52,592 bases of DNA. It comes from Bacteroidales bacterium UBA5072 (GTDB lineage: Bacteria; Bacteroidota; Bacteroidia; Bacteroidales; UBA10428). Position numbers and translations under genes: made by a program. Of this stretch, positions 25,571 through 35,038 are shown in pieces. How positions within the stretch are numbered: the first letter of the stretch is position 1; each line of letters begins with the position of its first letter. The stretch lies in assembly GCA_002415855.1 (NCBI GenBank), contig DIAS01000030.1, positions 1-52,592 on the forward strand, in the 5' to 3' direction. The notes under the pieces were generated by a model. That model searched no databases, was not told the DNA's origin, and saw nothing but the letters and a program-made list of their open reading frames with translations.

Positions 25571-26440
25571 TTAATTAATTATGGTGTCTTCAACAGTCTT
25601 TTCATCTGCCTTTATCTTCCTGGGAGGAAAACCAGTTTCGATAATCGCATGGGTGGGACATTCCGGAGCACATTTTCTGCACAGCTTGCATTTATAAGAA
25701 TCTATGAAAGCCAGGTTGTTTCTCATGACAATGGCTTCATGTGGACATACCTTGAAACATTTGTTGCAACCGATACAGGCCACTGAACAGTTTTTGCGGG
25801 CCAGTCCGCCTTTGTCCTCATTCATGCAGGAAACATAGATCTTTTTATCACCCTTCCACTTTTTTCTTAATTCGAAAAGATTTCGCGGGCATGTTTTGAC
25901 GCATGCACCGCAGGCGGTACACTTCTGCTCATCGACAACCGGTAATCCGGTATCAGGATCCATATGCAGGGCATCAAAACTGCATACTGCAACACAATCA
26001 CCAAATCCATGACAACCATACTGGCACCCGGTTTCTCCACTGTACAAAGCCGAAACAATGGCGCAGGTATGCGCTCCGTCAAAATTGCTTGTCCTGGGAC
26101 TGTTTTCACATGATCCGTTACAGCGAAGGACGGCGATCCGGGTTTCCTGAGTATCGGCTTCGCGGCCCAGGATGGCTCCTATCCGGGCCATGGTTTCATT
26201 ACCGCCAACCGGACAGAAAAGCCCTTCAAAGTTTTCGGATTTTACCAGTGTTTCTGCCAGGTTACGGCATCCCGCGTAACCGCATCCACCGCAATTGGCC
26301 GCAGGCAATTCCGCTTCAACAAGATCAATCCTGGGATCTTCATATACCCTAAAACGTTGCGCTACAATATAAAGTACAATTGCTGCCACAGCACCAAGCA
26401 AACTCAACGAAATTATCGTGTATACAATTGTTGCAGTCAT
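25571..26440 (-). CDS. rnfB: Rnf complex subunit RnfB (polyferredoxin)
   Basis: Membrane-anchored electron entry subunit that accepts electrons from ferredoxin. The 289-aa protein has one N-terminal helix, the Fe-S domain CGGCGYAGC with a distant CP (about 50-80), and a cysteine-rich remainder with at least three ferredoxin-like motifs: CTACGACVKTCP, CIGCNKCFKVCP and CKLCRKCAPECP, plus CQYGCHGFGDCVAVC. This is about 100 residues longer than enterobacterial RsxB and resembles the long RnfB of anaerobes with more clusters. It starts one base after the end of the rseC-like gene. Confidence 0.95.
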   Translation of the reverse strand: MTATIVYTIISLSLLGAVAAIVLYIVAQRFRVYEDPRIDLVEAELPAANCGGCGYAGCRNLAETLVKSENFEGLFCPVGGNETMARIGAILGREADTQETRIAVLRCNGSCENSPRTSNFDGAHTCAIVSALYSGETGCQYGCHGFGDCVAVCSFDALHMDPDTGLPVVDEQKCTACGACVKTCPRNLFELRKKWKGDKKIYVSCMNEDKGGLARKNCSVACIGCNKCFKVCPHEAIVMRNNLAFIDSYKCKLCRKCAPECPTHAIIETGFPPRKIKADEKTVEDTIIN

Positions 26441-26441
26441 T

Positions 26442-26864
26442 TCATTCTTTTTTTCTTATCGTGAAAGTGAAATTCCTTCTAAGCTTTTCCCTGAACAGGT
26501 AGAGAAACATATAATAAGGAACAAGTATGCCCAATGAAACCAACCCTGAAATCCATTCCGGAAATCCCAGCGAATTCGATACAATCAGGACGGTGACCAG
26601 CAAAAAGAAGGGCAGGAGGTAACCCAGCAGAACAGCCTTGTTTCCCATATTGCGTGAAATGGCAATTTCAATGTTGTCGCCTGGCTTTAACTTCGGGTCA
26701 TCTGATTGGGTTTCAATAATCCTTTCCGCAATACCGGACAAATTACATATACCTTTTGCATTGCATTGTCCACAAGCCGATTCCCGGTGAATTCTCACCC
26801 TGACTTTGTGATTGAATATTTCCTCCACCGTTCCCTTCTGTACAATACAGACAGAACTATCCAT
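26442..26864 (-). CDS. RseC-family protein (SoxR-reducing system/Rnf-associated)
   Basis: Small membrane protein of 140 aa with a soluble N-terminal part holding the cysteine motif CGQCNAKGIC near residues 32-41, a hydrophilic beta-rich stretch, and two membrane helices (about 82-125). RseC-family proteins in E. coli affect SoxR reduction together with Rsx(Rnf), and in Bacteroidota their genes often precede rnfB. Here it is the first gene of the rnf run, one base from rnfB. I chose the ATG at 26864 rather than 26903, since the latter adds 13 residues with no family character. A redox or assembly role is inferred. Confidence 0.85.
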   Translation of the reverse strand: MDSSVCIVQKGTVEEIFNHKVRVRIHRESACGQCNAKGICNLSGIAERIIETQSDDPKLKPGDNIEIAISRNMGNKAVLLGYLLPFFLLVTVLIVSNSLGFPEWISGLVSLGILVPYYMFLYLFREKLRRNFTFTIRKKE

Positions 26865-27081
26865 GATGAATAACTGGTTTTCTATGTGTCGTAAAAATAA
26901 CAAGCCTCAAAAAACATTTACCGGAAATTTGTCATTAAATCTTAATTTAGGATGATTATAAATAACAGGTGTCTATCGGTCAAAACTAAAGTTACTGGGT
27001 TGTGAATAACATTTTTATAAGCCTGATAATTTGTATTATCTACTGTTGTATTTTAGCAGACTATTGAATGCTTATTAAGCA

Positions 27082-29433
27082 ATGGCTAAAAAAACTATGC
27101 CCGAAACGGGTAAAAACGGCAAGGGCAGATCAGTCCCTTTTACTAACGATGAGAGGTTCAAGGTAACGCTGGGTATCCTTACCTCGGGGTTTGCAGTACT
27201 CCTGTTTGTTTCTTTTGTATCGTACCTGTTTACCTGGAAAACGGATCAAAGTTTTGAATGGGCCCGTGTGTTTTCCGAACCAGAATACAAGGTTGAAAAC
27301 TGGTCGGGCAAACTGGGTGCCTATTTCTCCAATTTATTCATAAACCGTTGGTTTGGAATTGCCTCCTTCGTTATCCCTTTTCTGCTGCTACTTTTCGGGT
27401 TCAGGTTGATGCGGTTAAAGATTAGAAAACTAGGCCTGATCATCAGGGCATCTGTAGTAGGCATGTTGTTGTTGTCAGTATGGCTTGGCTTTTTGCTGGG
27501 CGACTTCATGGGTATTTTGGGCAGCGGTCTTGGTGGCAAGCATGGTCTTTACCTCTCGGAATGGTTAAGATCATTTGCCGGGACTCTGGGTGCAGCCCTT
27601 ATACTATTTGCGGTGACTGTCATCTGGTCAGTATTCTCCCTTCCAGGCACCCTCAACTGGATGGAACGCTTGTTTTCCTTTAAACCCAGGCTGCCTGTCT
27701 GGGCTTTAAGATCTGAAAAAGCAGACCGGCCGGAACCTGCTGCTGGTCAAGCAGATCAGTCTGATGTGAACAACGACCTTGTTTTTGAAACCGAGTTTAA
27801 CAGGAATGAAAGGGAAGGTAAGTCATTGCCTGTACCTGATGCAGAAGAAGAAATAGAGCTTCTGGTCGAAAATCCTGCTGACGGCAGTGCCTCTGATATT
27901 GTGCCCGAGAGATATGAAATGCTGGAGGATTATGATCCCACCCTTGATCTTCCTCATTATAAAATGCCTTCGATAGAACTTTTGGAGAAACACGATGCTG
28001 AGAATTCAACGGTAACCAATGAGGAACTGATCAGCAACAAAAATAAAATTGTCGAGACCCTGTCACATTATAAGATACAAATAGATAAAATCAAAGCTAC
28101 CATCGGGCCAACCGTTACGCTCTATGAAATCGTTCCGGCTCCCGGCATACGCATCTCAAAAATAAAAAGTCTTGAGGATGATATCGCGCTGAGTCTGGCC
28201 GCTCTCGGGATCCGTATCATTGCACCGATGCCGGGTAAAGGTACCATCGGGATTGAGGTGCCCAATCAGAATCCTGAAATTGTTTCCATGCGATCGGTCC
28301 TCAGCTCCAGGAAATTCCAGGATAATAATTTTGAACTGCCCATTGCCATGGGTAAGACAATCTCAAACGAAACCTATGTGTTCGACCTTGCTAAAATGCC
28401 CCATCTGCTCCTGGCTGGTGCGACGGGTCAGGGTAAATCCGTTGGGTTGAACTGTATTATCACATCCCTGCTCTATAAAAAGCATCCGTCACAACTTAAG
28501 TTTGTGCTTATTGATCCGAAACGGGTTGAACTTACCGCGTATGCAAACCTTGAAAAACATTATCTGGCTAAGATTCCTGATGCCGAGGAAGTCATTATCA
28601 CCGACACAAAAAAGGTCATTTATACGCTGAATTCTCTTACCATTGAAATGGATCAGCGCTATCAGCTGCTGGAAAAGGCGGGTGTCAGGAACATCAGGGA
28701 GTACAACCACAAATTCATCAAGAGGAAGCTGAACCCTGAAAAAGGCCATCGCTATCTGCCCTACATAATCGTCATTGTGGATGAGTTTGCCGACCTGATC
28801 ATGACTGCAGGAAAAGAGGTGGAAACTCCATTGGCAAGGCTTGCCCAACTTGCCCGTGCTATTGGTATCCATCTGGTGATCGCTACCCAGCGGCCGACGA
28901 CCAACATTATTACCGGTGTTATCAAAGCTAACTTCCCGGCACGCATTGCCTTCAGAGTTGCTTCAATGATTGATTCCCGCACGATTCTTGACTCGCCGGG
29001 CGCCAATCAGCTTGTAGGCAAAGGAGATATGTTGTTTGCACCCGGCAGCGACATGATCAGGATCCAATGCGCCTTTATTGATGTCCCTGAAACCGACGCC
29101 ATTACAAGGTATATCTCTTCACAGCGGGGATTCACAACGGCTTTCTACCTGCCTGAATTTGTGGAGGAAAATGGTTCATCTGAAATCGGTGAAGTGGATC
29201 TGTCCAAACGCGATGGCTTGTTCAATGATGCTGCCAGGCTGGTTGTCATACACCAGCAGGGATCTACCTCGCTGATTCAACGTAAGTTCTCCATCGGTTA
29301 CAATCGTGCGGGTCGGATTATGGACCAGCTTGAAGCTGCAGGTATTGTCGGCCCCCCTGATGGCAGTAAACCCAGACAGGTTTTCTTCCCTGATGAATAC
29401 AATCTGGAACAGTTTTTGAAGACGATGAATTAG
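27082..29433 (+). CDS. ftsK: FtsK/SpoIIIE-type DNA translocase
   Basis: Septal DNA pump that clears and aligns chromosome termini during division. The 783-aa protein has an N-terminal membrane region of about four to five helices (about 35-195), a short acidic linker (about 210-330), and the RecA-like motor with Walker A GATGQGKS near residue 451 and Walker B IIVIVDEFADL. The C-terminal gamma domain, a winged helix that reads KOPS-like DNA sites, is present (about 715-783, with RAGRIMDQLE). The linker is short compared with E. coli FtsK. The divergent neighbour is the rnf operon; lolA follows 77 bases later. Confidence 0.96.
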   Translation: MAKKTMPETGKNGKGRSVPFTNDERFKVTLGILTSGFAVLLFVSFVSYLFTWKTDQSFEWARVFSEPEYKVENWSGKLGAYFSNLFINRWFGIASFVIPFLLLLFGFRLMRLKIRKLGLIIRASVVGMLLLSVWLGFLLGDFMGILGSGLGGKHGLYLSEWLRSFAGTLGAALILFAVTVIWSVFSLPGTLNWMERLFSFKPRLPVWALRSEKADRPEPAAGQADQSDVNNDLVFETEFNRNEREGKSLPVPDAEEEIELLVENPADGSASDIVPERYEMLEDYDPTLDLPHYKMPSIELLEKHDAENSTVTNEELISNKNKIVETLSHYKIQIDKIKATIGPTVTLYEIVPAPGIRISKIKSLEDDIALSLAALGIRIIAPMPGKGTIGIEVPNQNPEIVSMRSVLSSRKFQDNNFELPIAMGKTISNETYVFDLAKMPHLLLAGATGQGKSVGLNCIITSLLYKKHPSQLKFVLIDPKRVELTAYANLEKHYLAKIPDAEEVIITDTKKVIYTLNSLTIEMDQRYQLLEKAGVRNIREYNHKFIKRKLNPEKGHRYLPYIIVIVDEFADLIMTAGKEVETPLARLAQLARAIGIHLVIATQRPTTNIITGVIKANFPARIAFRVASMIDSRTILDSPGANQLVGKGDMLFAPGSDMIRIQCAFIDVPETDAITRYISSQRGFTTAFYLPEFVEENGSSEIGEVDLSKRDGLFNDAARLVVIHQQGSTSLIQRKFSIGYNRAGRIMDQLEAAGIVGPPDGSKPRQVFFPDEYNLEQFLKTMN

Positions 29434-29510
29434 GTTTGATATTTATAAGGTTCATGATGTTTGAGCAATCAGGGGACAGGGTGGTTAACACTTACTCAAT
29501 CAATAAGATA

Positions 29511-30182
29511 ATGATCAGATTTTTAATTATTCTCGTTGCCATGTTCCTGCCTGCAGGTTTGTTATCCCAGGAAAACCAGATCATCCAGGATCCAGCCGCC
29601 GGTCAGATTCTGGAACGTGTTGCAGCCAAAACAAAATCAATGAAATCAATGCAGTCTGATTTTGAACTTGTTATAGAAGACAGGAAAGAAAAGACCAGAA
29701 ACTCATCGGCAGGCAACTTAGTAATCAAGCAGAACAAATACAAAATCAACAGCAAGGAAAGTGTCGTTTTTTTCAACGGAACAACGATGTGGACCTTCTC
29801 TCCCTCACATAATGAGGTAACCGTTACTGAACCCGGTGTTCATACCGATGATTTCATGAGCAATCCTGCTGATTTTTTCAGCTTTTACAAACGTGACTTC
29901 AAGTACCGGTATGTAGGGGAGACCCTGGTAAACGGCTCGAATTGCCACGAGATTGATTTGTTCCCGAAGAACCTGAACCAGCCCTATTCCAGAATCAAGG
30001 TCTTTGTTGGTGTAAAGACCGACCTTCCGGAAAAAATAAGCTCCATTGGAAAAGACGGGGTGGATTATACTGTAAATCTGAAGAACCTTTTGCTGAACCA
30101 GGAAATTGACGACAACGTCTTTACGTTCGACCCTACGAAATACAAAAAAGTTGAAGTTGTGGATATGCGCGGGCTGAATTAG
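29511..30182 (+). CDS. lolA: LolA-like outer-membrane lipoprotein carrier protein
   Basis: Periplasmic chaperone of 223 aa that carries lipoproteins from the inner to the outer membrane. A signal peptide (MIRFLIILVAMFLPAGLLSQ) is followed by the LolA half-barrel: helix with SMKSMQSDFEL, then strands with GNLVIKQNKYKI and MWTFSPSHNEV, and a C-terminal FTFDPTKYK. I chose the ATG at 29511, which gives a clean signal peptide; a longer frame from 29436 would place 25 polar residues before it. It follows ftsK. The LolD-like ATPase gene of the window could serve the same pathway but is 16 kb away. Confidence 0.88.
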   Translation: MIRFLIILVAMFLPAGLLSQENQIIQDPAAGQILERVAAKTKSMKSMQSDFELVIEDRKEKTRNSSAGNLVIKQNKYKINSKESVVFFNGTTMWTFSPSHNEVTVTEPGVHTDDFMSNPADFFSFYKRDFKYRYVGETLVNGSNCHEIDLFPKNLNQPYSRIKVFVGVKTDLPEKISSIGKDGVDYTVNLKNLLLNQEIDDNVFTFDPTKYKKVEVVDMRGLN

Positions 30183-30205
30183 TAAATAAATAGTAACCAA
30201 AAAAT

Positions 30206-30247
30206 AAAAGTGAAATACCAAAACCAACTATTCCGGCATTTCACTTT
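30206..30247. terminator. Possible terminator hairpin between lolA and the GH20 gene
   Basis: AAAGTGAAAT (30207-30216) and ATTTCACTTT (30238-30247) form a perfect 10-bp stem with a 21-base loop in the gap between convergent genes. The stem is AT-rich and the T-rich tail is interrupted by C, so termination would be weak. Confidence 0.35.
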
Positions 30248-30260
30248 CACCTTTCATTTT

Positions 30261-32843
30261 TCATTTTATCTCAGCCGTTCTGCTCGCCCTTCCCAAATCA
30301 TTAAAGGCCTTCAGTTTTATCGTGCCGCTCACTTTTACAGGTCCGCTGTAAACAGTCGAATGGATATCCGGATCTGAACCATCCGTGGTATAGCGGATGA
30401 CAAGACCCGGGAAATCTGTGTTGGCAACAAGCCTTTCATTGTCTATTCTGGCTCCGGGAGGGGCAATGCGGTAATTAAATCCGCCATACATATGATTAAG
30501 TCGCGGGAATTCATATTTTCCGACTTTGTTGACAAATTCATTCCATGCAGCATCCACAGCCTTGATCCTGGCCACAGGATCTTCAATGGTTTCAAAGGAC
30601 GGTGCAGTGCTCCAGGCTCTTTCGGCAAAACCAAGCAGTTTAGGCAGGACATCGTACTCAAGCATATCAGGATTCTTGAGGGTTTCACTCCACAATTCAG
30701 CCTGAAGGCCGAGGATATTTTTCCTGGCTTCAGGTTTTAACCTCTCCATCCCTTTGTAGGTTGTCGCCGGATCAACCGGTTTTCCATGACTGTCCCGCAG
30801 GTTGGACTTGAATACATCATAAGGCATAAAATCAAAAGCTTTGCGGGTATCAACAAAACCACCCCAGTAAAGGCCCGGTTCTTTCGGATCCGGATCATAA
30901 GCCAGGTCGAAATAGAAATTATTTACATTACAAAGGATGACCGGAAACCCTGCATTGGCAAGCCGATAGCCCAGGTCAAGGTTCGAACCCAGGCTGTTCC
31001 AGACGAAGGGTACCACCTTTTGACTGATGTATGCCGGATTGGGTTCCCAGCCATCAGGCGTGTAAAGCATGGCCACTTCTTCCCATCCTCCTATGGTCAG
31101 ATCATATTGCTTTAGCACCTCTATGAGCCTTCCGAGAAAATATCCATGAAGGTTCTGCGTGTTACCGATCTCAGGATGAAGTTGAAGGAGTTTCGAACAC
31201 TCCGGCGATTTTGCCCAAACGCCTCTGGGAACTTCGTCTCCGCCTGTGTGAATGAAAGTAAAGGGTATTCCGGCCTGATCATAGGTTGCTTTCAAATCCT
31301 TTACCACAGTCTCATAAAAACGATATACCGATTCAAGTGCCACACAAATTACATTGTCATTGAAATTTTGTGCAGATGAGTAAACTGAGCTGTCATTGGG
31401 ATCAACAAGCCTGTATTCAAGCGCTCCTTGGGTATTTCCCTCGGCCATTAGCCTGTTGTATCTGAATTCCATGGCCCTGATCGCGGCCCTTGAGTGACCG
31501 GGTGCGTTGATCTCCGGAATCACCATGATGTGCCTATCCCCGGCATATTGCAGGATGTCAATAAAATCCTGCGTGCTGTAATAACCTGTCCCGGATGATT
31601 TTTCTGCATCGGCAAACGGACCGGAGCCATAGGAAGGCAGCAAAAGATCTTTGCTGTTAAGTGTGTGCCCCCGCCTGCTTCCGACTTCCGTCAATTCCGG
31701 CAGGCTTGGTATTTCGATTCGCCATCCTTCATCATCGGTGAGATGCAAATGCAGGGTATTGATTTTGTACAAAGCCAGCAGGTCAATCAATTTCAACACC
31801 GTTTGTTTTTTTGAGAAATTTCGTGCTACATCCAGATGAAATCCCCGGTAAGGAAAACGAGGTGCGTCGCGCACCTCAGCCTCTGCAATACGGAAAGTTG
31901 TGTTCCTGGTTTTGTAGGTCTCTGGAGGGATCAGGGAAAACAAACTCTGAATTCCATAAAAGACACCGGCACGGTCAGCACCTGTAATGGTAATGCCCGA
32001 GGATTTTGATATACTTAAGGTATACGCTTCCTTATCTGTTCCCTGAATGTTCATTTCTGCTGTCTTCAGCAATATTGCATTGACGCCAGCCTTGTTACCT
32101 TCGCTGAAAGTGATCCTCACACCGGTGAGCTTTTCCAGGGCAGCTGAAAGATAATCAGCTTCTTCCCTGCAATCGGCCTGGTAATAGATATGATCAGTGG
32201 CTGATAATTCCACTTCACCATTTCCTGCGATGAAGGAAACCGGTGTAGGCAAGATCCTCCCGAATTTTTCCGTTGTAAGCGGGGTTATTCCGGAGTTGGC
32301 TGTGTACACGGACTGGGGTGTGGGAAAGGAAAAGCCGTCTTCATCATCTTCGGATCCCAGTTTTGTGCGATCAGAAAAGGGTAAGACAACGTAATTCCCG
32401 ACCACTACAGGCAACTCACCGGCGCCTGTCTCATCGAATACAAAGTACAGGCCTTCGGGTGCATGGGATTCTTTGATGATCCTGCCATTACAGGTATAGT
32501 CAAGCGTGATTTTTTCGCCAGGCTTAAGTGAGAAAGCAGGGCCCGGTTTGAGTCTGAAAAAATCCCCGTTGATATGTTCGAAATACGCCAGCATGGAGTC
32601 CTGTACCTTGTCCGGACTGGCTCCTATCTGGTTGAAATACAGACTCCAGCCGGATTTGTCGAGTTCGGTATTTCCTTTGTTTTCAAGTATAAATGCTGCG
32701 GAGCTTTGGTAACCTGAAGAACCGGTCAATTCCCAGGTTATGGCTATGTCATTGCCAAGGCCAATGTACTTGTTCTGTTTGGAAGTACAGGCCATCAGGA
32801 TCAATACCGATCCTGCCAGACAGGAGACCCATTTGTATTTCAT
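30261..32843 (-). CDS. Beta-N-acetylhexosaminidase, GH20 lipoprotein
   Basis: Surface or periplasmic exo-enzyme that removes terminal N-acetylglucosamine or -galactosamine from chitooligosaccharides or glycans. The 860-aa protein has a lipoprotein signal (lipobox LILMAC), an N-terminal carbohydrate-binding-like region (about 25-180), the GH20b alpha/beta domain (about 190-320), the catalytic barrel (about 325-720) with the Asp-Glu pair in HTGGDEVPRG, and a C-terminal chitobiase-type beta domain (about 780-860). Its start overlaps the stop of pepD by one base. No SusC/SusD pair is near, so this is not an obvious polysaccharide utilisation locus. Confidence 0.93.
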   Translation of the reverse strand: MKYKWVSCLAGSVLILMACTSKQNKYIGLGNDIAITWELTGSSGYQSSAAFILENKGNTELDKSGWSLYFNQIGASPDKVQDSMLAYFEHINGDFFRLKPGPAFSLKPGEKITLDYTCNGRIIKESHAPEGLYFVFDETGAGELPVVVGNYVVLPFSDRTKLGSEDDEDGFSFPTPQSVYTANSGITPLTTEKFGRILPTPVSFIAGNGEVELSATDHIYYQADCREEADYLSAALEKLTGVRITFSEGNKAGVNAILLKTAEMNIQGTDKEAYTLSISKSSGITITGADRAGVFYGIQSLFSLIPPETYKTRNTTFRIAEAEVRDAPRFPYRGFHLDVARNFSKKQTVLKLIDLLALYKINTLHLHLTDDEGWRIEIPSLPELTEVGSRRGHTLNSKDLLLPSYGSGPFADAEKSSGTGYYSTQDFIDILQYAGDRHIMVIPEINAPGHSRAAIRAMEFRYNRLMAEGNTQGALEYRLVDPNDSSVYSSAQNFNDNVICVALESVYRFYETVVKDLKATYDQAGIPFTFIHTGGDEVPRGVWAKSPECSKLLQLHPEIGNTQNLHGYFLGRLIEVLKQYDLTIGGWEEVAMLYTPDGWEPNPAYISQKVVPFVWNSLGSNLDLGYRLANAGFPVILCNVNNFYFDLAYDPDPKEPGLYWGGFVDTRKAFDFMPYDVFKSNLRDSHGKPVDPATTYKGMERLKPEARKNILGLQAELWSETLKNPDMLEYDVLPKLLGFAERAWSTAPSFETIEDPVARIKAVDAAWNEFVNKVGKYEFPRLNHMYGGFNYRIAPPGARIDNERLVANTDFPGLVIRYTTDGSDPDIHSTVYSGPVKVSGTIKLKAFNDLGRASRTAEIK

Positions 32844-34303
32844 TATTTTACAGGTATGTATTTCAAGGTTTCTACTAAAAAATCCCAGAATTTCTGAACG
32901 CTGTCGATATTCACTTTCTCATCGGGCGAGTGCGGATGCCTTATGGTCGGTCCAAAGGATACCATGTCAAGGTTGGGATAAACGCCTCCGATAATACCAC
33001 ATTCCAGACCGGCATGCACCGCCTTGATCTCCATTTTTTTATTGTGCATTTTGCGGTATACATCATCCATGGTCTTCATGATGGCAGAATCCATATTGGG
33101 CTTCCAGCCCGGATATGAACCTGTAAAGCTTGTACTGGCTCCTGCCATTTCAAATAAGGATTTCATAACCTCGGCAAGGTTTTCCTTGGCTGAATCAACA
33201 GAGCTGCGCAAAAGACAGCTGATTTGTACCTTGTCACCAGAGGTTTTAACAATGGACAAATTGGTAGATGTTTCTACAAGGTCCGGTATGCCATCGGTCA
33301 TCCGGATCACTCCGTTTGGACAACTGAATATGGATGCGATCAGCCTTTTTTGCAGGTCGGGATGCATCACCCTGTCCGGGTTGGCAGTCTCTGTCATTTC
33401 AATCTTAAGATCGGGTTCCGTCACGGCAAGCTCCTTGCCGATAATTTGCCTGTACTCAGCTACAAGACCGATAAACTCGTTCTTTTTTGTCACTGGAATT
33501 AATACGACGGCATGTGCCTCACGGGGTATGGCGTTACGCATATTCCCGCCTTCAAACTCGCAAAGACGCAAGCCAACAGCTTGCTCTGATTTGCGCAGCA
33601 ACCTTACCAGCACCAGGTTTGAGTTGCCCCTTCCCAGGTTGATATCAAGTCCCGAATGGCCGCCTTTGAGTCCGGACACCTTGATAAGATAAGGTATATG
33701 ACCAGCAGGCATTTCCTGTGCCGCATAATCAAACTCAATATTTGCATCAAGTCCGCCGGCACAACCAATGTACAGTTCACCTTCATCCTCGGAGTCGAGG
33801 TTAAGCAGGATATCGCCTTTAAGCTGCCCTGTCTGAAGCGCAAACGCTCCAGTCATGCCTGTCTCTTCGTCAATAGTAAACAGGGCCTCTACTGGACCAT
33901 GCACTAAATCTGATGATTCGAGCACGGAAAGCATGGCTGCGACACCAATACCGTTGTCGGCGCCAAGCGTTGTCCCGTTCGCTTTTACCCATTCACCATC
34001 GACGTAAGCATCAATCGGGTCTTTTTCGAAATCATGTTGTTTATCACTGTTTTTCTGCGGAACCATGTCAAGGTGTGCCTGGAAAATTACACCTTTTCTG
34101 TTCTCCATTCCCGGAGTGGCGGGTTTACGGATTACTATATTACCGACTGCGTCTCTATGTGTTTCCAATCCGAGATTTTCACCGAATTTTGTTATAAATT
34201 TTATAATACGGGCTTCTTTTTTCGAAGGTCGCGGAATCTGGGTCACATTTTTAAAATTTCTCCAGATACCTGCCGGAATCAGTTCTTCTATCTTTCTGTT
34301 CAT
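32843..34303 (-). CDS. pepD: Aminoacyl-histidine dipeptidase PepD (M20C)
   Basis: Cytosolic non-specific zinc dipeptidase with broad specificity including Xaa-His dipeptides. The 486-aa length is normal. Metal and catalytic residues are visible in order: HLDMVPQ, GADNGIGVAAML, DEETGMTGAF, and HAGLECG near the C-terminal end, with the dimerisation lid between. It is co-directional and overlapping with the GH20 gene, which would link peptide and amino-sugar use, for example of peptidoglycan fragments; that link is inference. Confidence 0.95.
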   Translation of the reverse strand: MNRKIEELIPAGIWRNFKNVTQIPRPSKKEARIIKFITKFGENLGLETHRDAVGNIVIRKPATPGMENRKGVIFQAHLDMVPQKNSDKQHDFEKDPIDAYVDGEWVKANGTTLGADNGIGVAAMLSVLESSDLVHGPVEALFTIDEETGMTGAFALQTGQLKGDILLNLDSEDEGELYIGCAGGLDANIEFDYAAQEMPAGHIPYLIKVSGLKGGHSGLDINLGRGNSNLVLVRLLRKSEQAVGLRLCEFEGGNMRNAIPREAHAVVLIPVTKKNEFIGLVAEYRQIIGKELAVTEPDLKIEMTETANPDRVMHPDLQKRLIASIFSCPNGVIRMTDGIPDLVETSTNLSIVKTSGDKVQISCLLRSSVDSAKENLAEVMKSLFEMAGASTSFTGSYPGWKPNMDSAIMKTMDDVYRKMHNKKMEIKAVHAGLECGIIGGVYPNLDMVSFGPTIRHPHSPDEKVNIDSVQKFWDFLVETLKYIPVK

Positions 34304-34335
34304 GTTGTATAGCGTTTATTATATTTCTAAAACCT

Positions 34336-34367
34336 TAAAATTACCGATAATCTGTAATTTCAGCCAA
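34336..34367 (-). promoter_or_regulatory. Candidate pepD-GH20 operon promoter
   Basis: Read on the minus strand: TTG (34365-34367), 21 bases, then TAATTTTA (34336-34343), one base off the TAnnTTTG consensus. The pepD ATG at 34303 follows 32 bases on. The same TAATTTTA variant occurs before the tetR gene at 47912 with a 19-base spacer. Confidence 0.35.
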
Positions 34368-34507
34368 GATTTTTATCATGTTAATTTCTAACACGCCGGA
34401 TTTACTGAGTGTGTTCCTGGCATTTATTTCTTTTCACTTTTGGCTTTTGCGCTGTTCAAATCTACAGAACAATTTCTTAATTTTACCGTTTATAGATTAA
34501 ATCGAAC

Positions 34508-35038
34508 ATGATGAGGAAGATGATTATTATACTGGTTTCTTTGGTTCTTACATTGACCATGCAGGCACAAACGCCGGTTAAGTGGTACACCATCGAAGAA
34601 GCCTTTCTGCTTACAAAAAAGGAGCCCCGGAAGATCATAATTGATGTTTATACCGATTGGTGCAGCTGGTGCAAGGTGATGGACAGCAAAACTTTCAGCA
34701 ATAAGGTGATCGCTGACTACATGAACAAAAATTTCTATCCGGTAAAATTCAACGCGGAACAGAAAGCCGATGTCTCCCTGAATGGTAAGACCTATAAATT
34801 TGTTGCCGGTGGATCACGCGGTTATCACGAACTTGCAGCAGAATTGCTCAACGGCCAGCTGGGTTATCCGTCTGTTGTATTTCTCGATGAGAAAACCAAT
34901 ATGATTCAGCCTATACAAGGCTACATCAAGGCGAAACAATTCGACGGGATCATCAGGTTCATCGGGGATGATTTCTATAAGACCAAAAAGTGGGAGGACT
35001 TCCAGGCCAGTTATGTTTCGCCGGTTGCGGAAGAGTGA
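34508..35038 (+). CDS. Secreted thioredoxin-fold protein
   Basis: Periplasmic thioredoxin-like protein of 176 aa. A signal peptide (about 1-21, ending in MQAQ) precedes a thioredoxin fold with the active site YTDWCSWCKVMD near residues 49-60; the CSWC centre differs from CGPC of cytosolic thioredoxins and resembles thiol:disulfide proteins of the DsbD-gamma or DUF255-like groups. The cis-proline region reads GYPSVVF. An upstream AT-rich stretch holds no convincing promoter. It ends exactly where the convergent DUF4831 gene ends. Partner is unknown. Confidence 0.85.
   Translation: MMRKMIIILVSLVLTLTMQAQTPVKWYTIEEAFLLTKKEPRKIIIDVYTDWCSWCKVMDSKTFSNKVIADYMNKNFYPVKFNAEQKADVSLNGKTYKFVAGGSRGYHELAAELLNGQLGYPSVVFLDEKTNMIQPIQGYIKAKQFDGIIRFIGDDFYKTKKWEDFQASYVSPVAEE

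Noticed and set aside
21449..26864. Na+-translocating NADH:quinone reductase (Nqr) operon
   Set aside because: RnfB-type polyferredoxin and RnfC with two 4Fe-4S motifs are present and NqrF and NqrA are absent, which identifies Rnf.
26981..26988. Minus-strand TAGTTTTG as the rnf operon promoter
   Set aside because: It matches the -7 box but lies 117 bases from the first start codon and has no -33 element; chance match is likely in AT-rich DNA.
27000..27048. Promoter for ftsK (TTGTG and TAATTTG or TACTGTTG)
   Set aside because: Boxes miss the consensus by one base each or have the wrong spacing; several equally weak choices exist.
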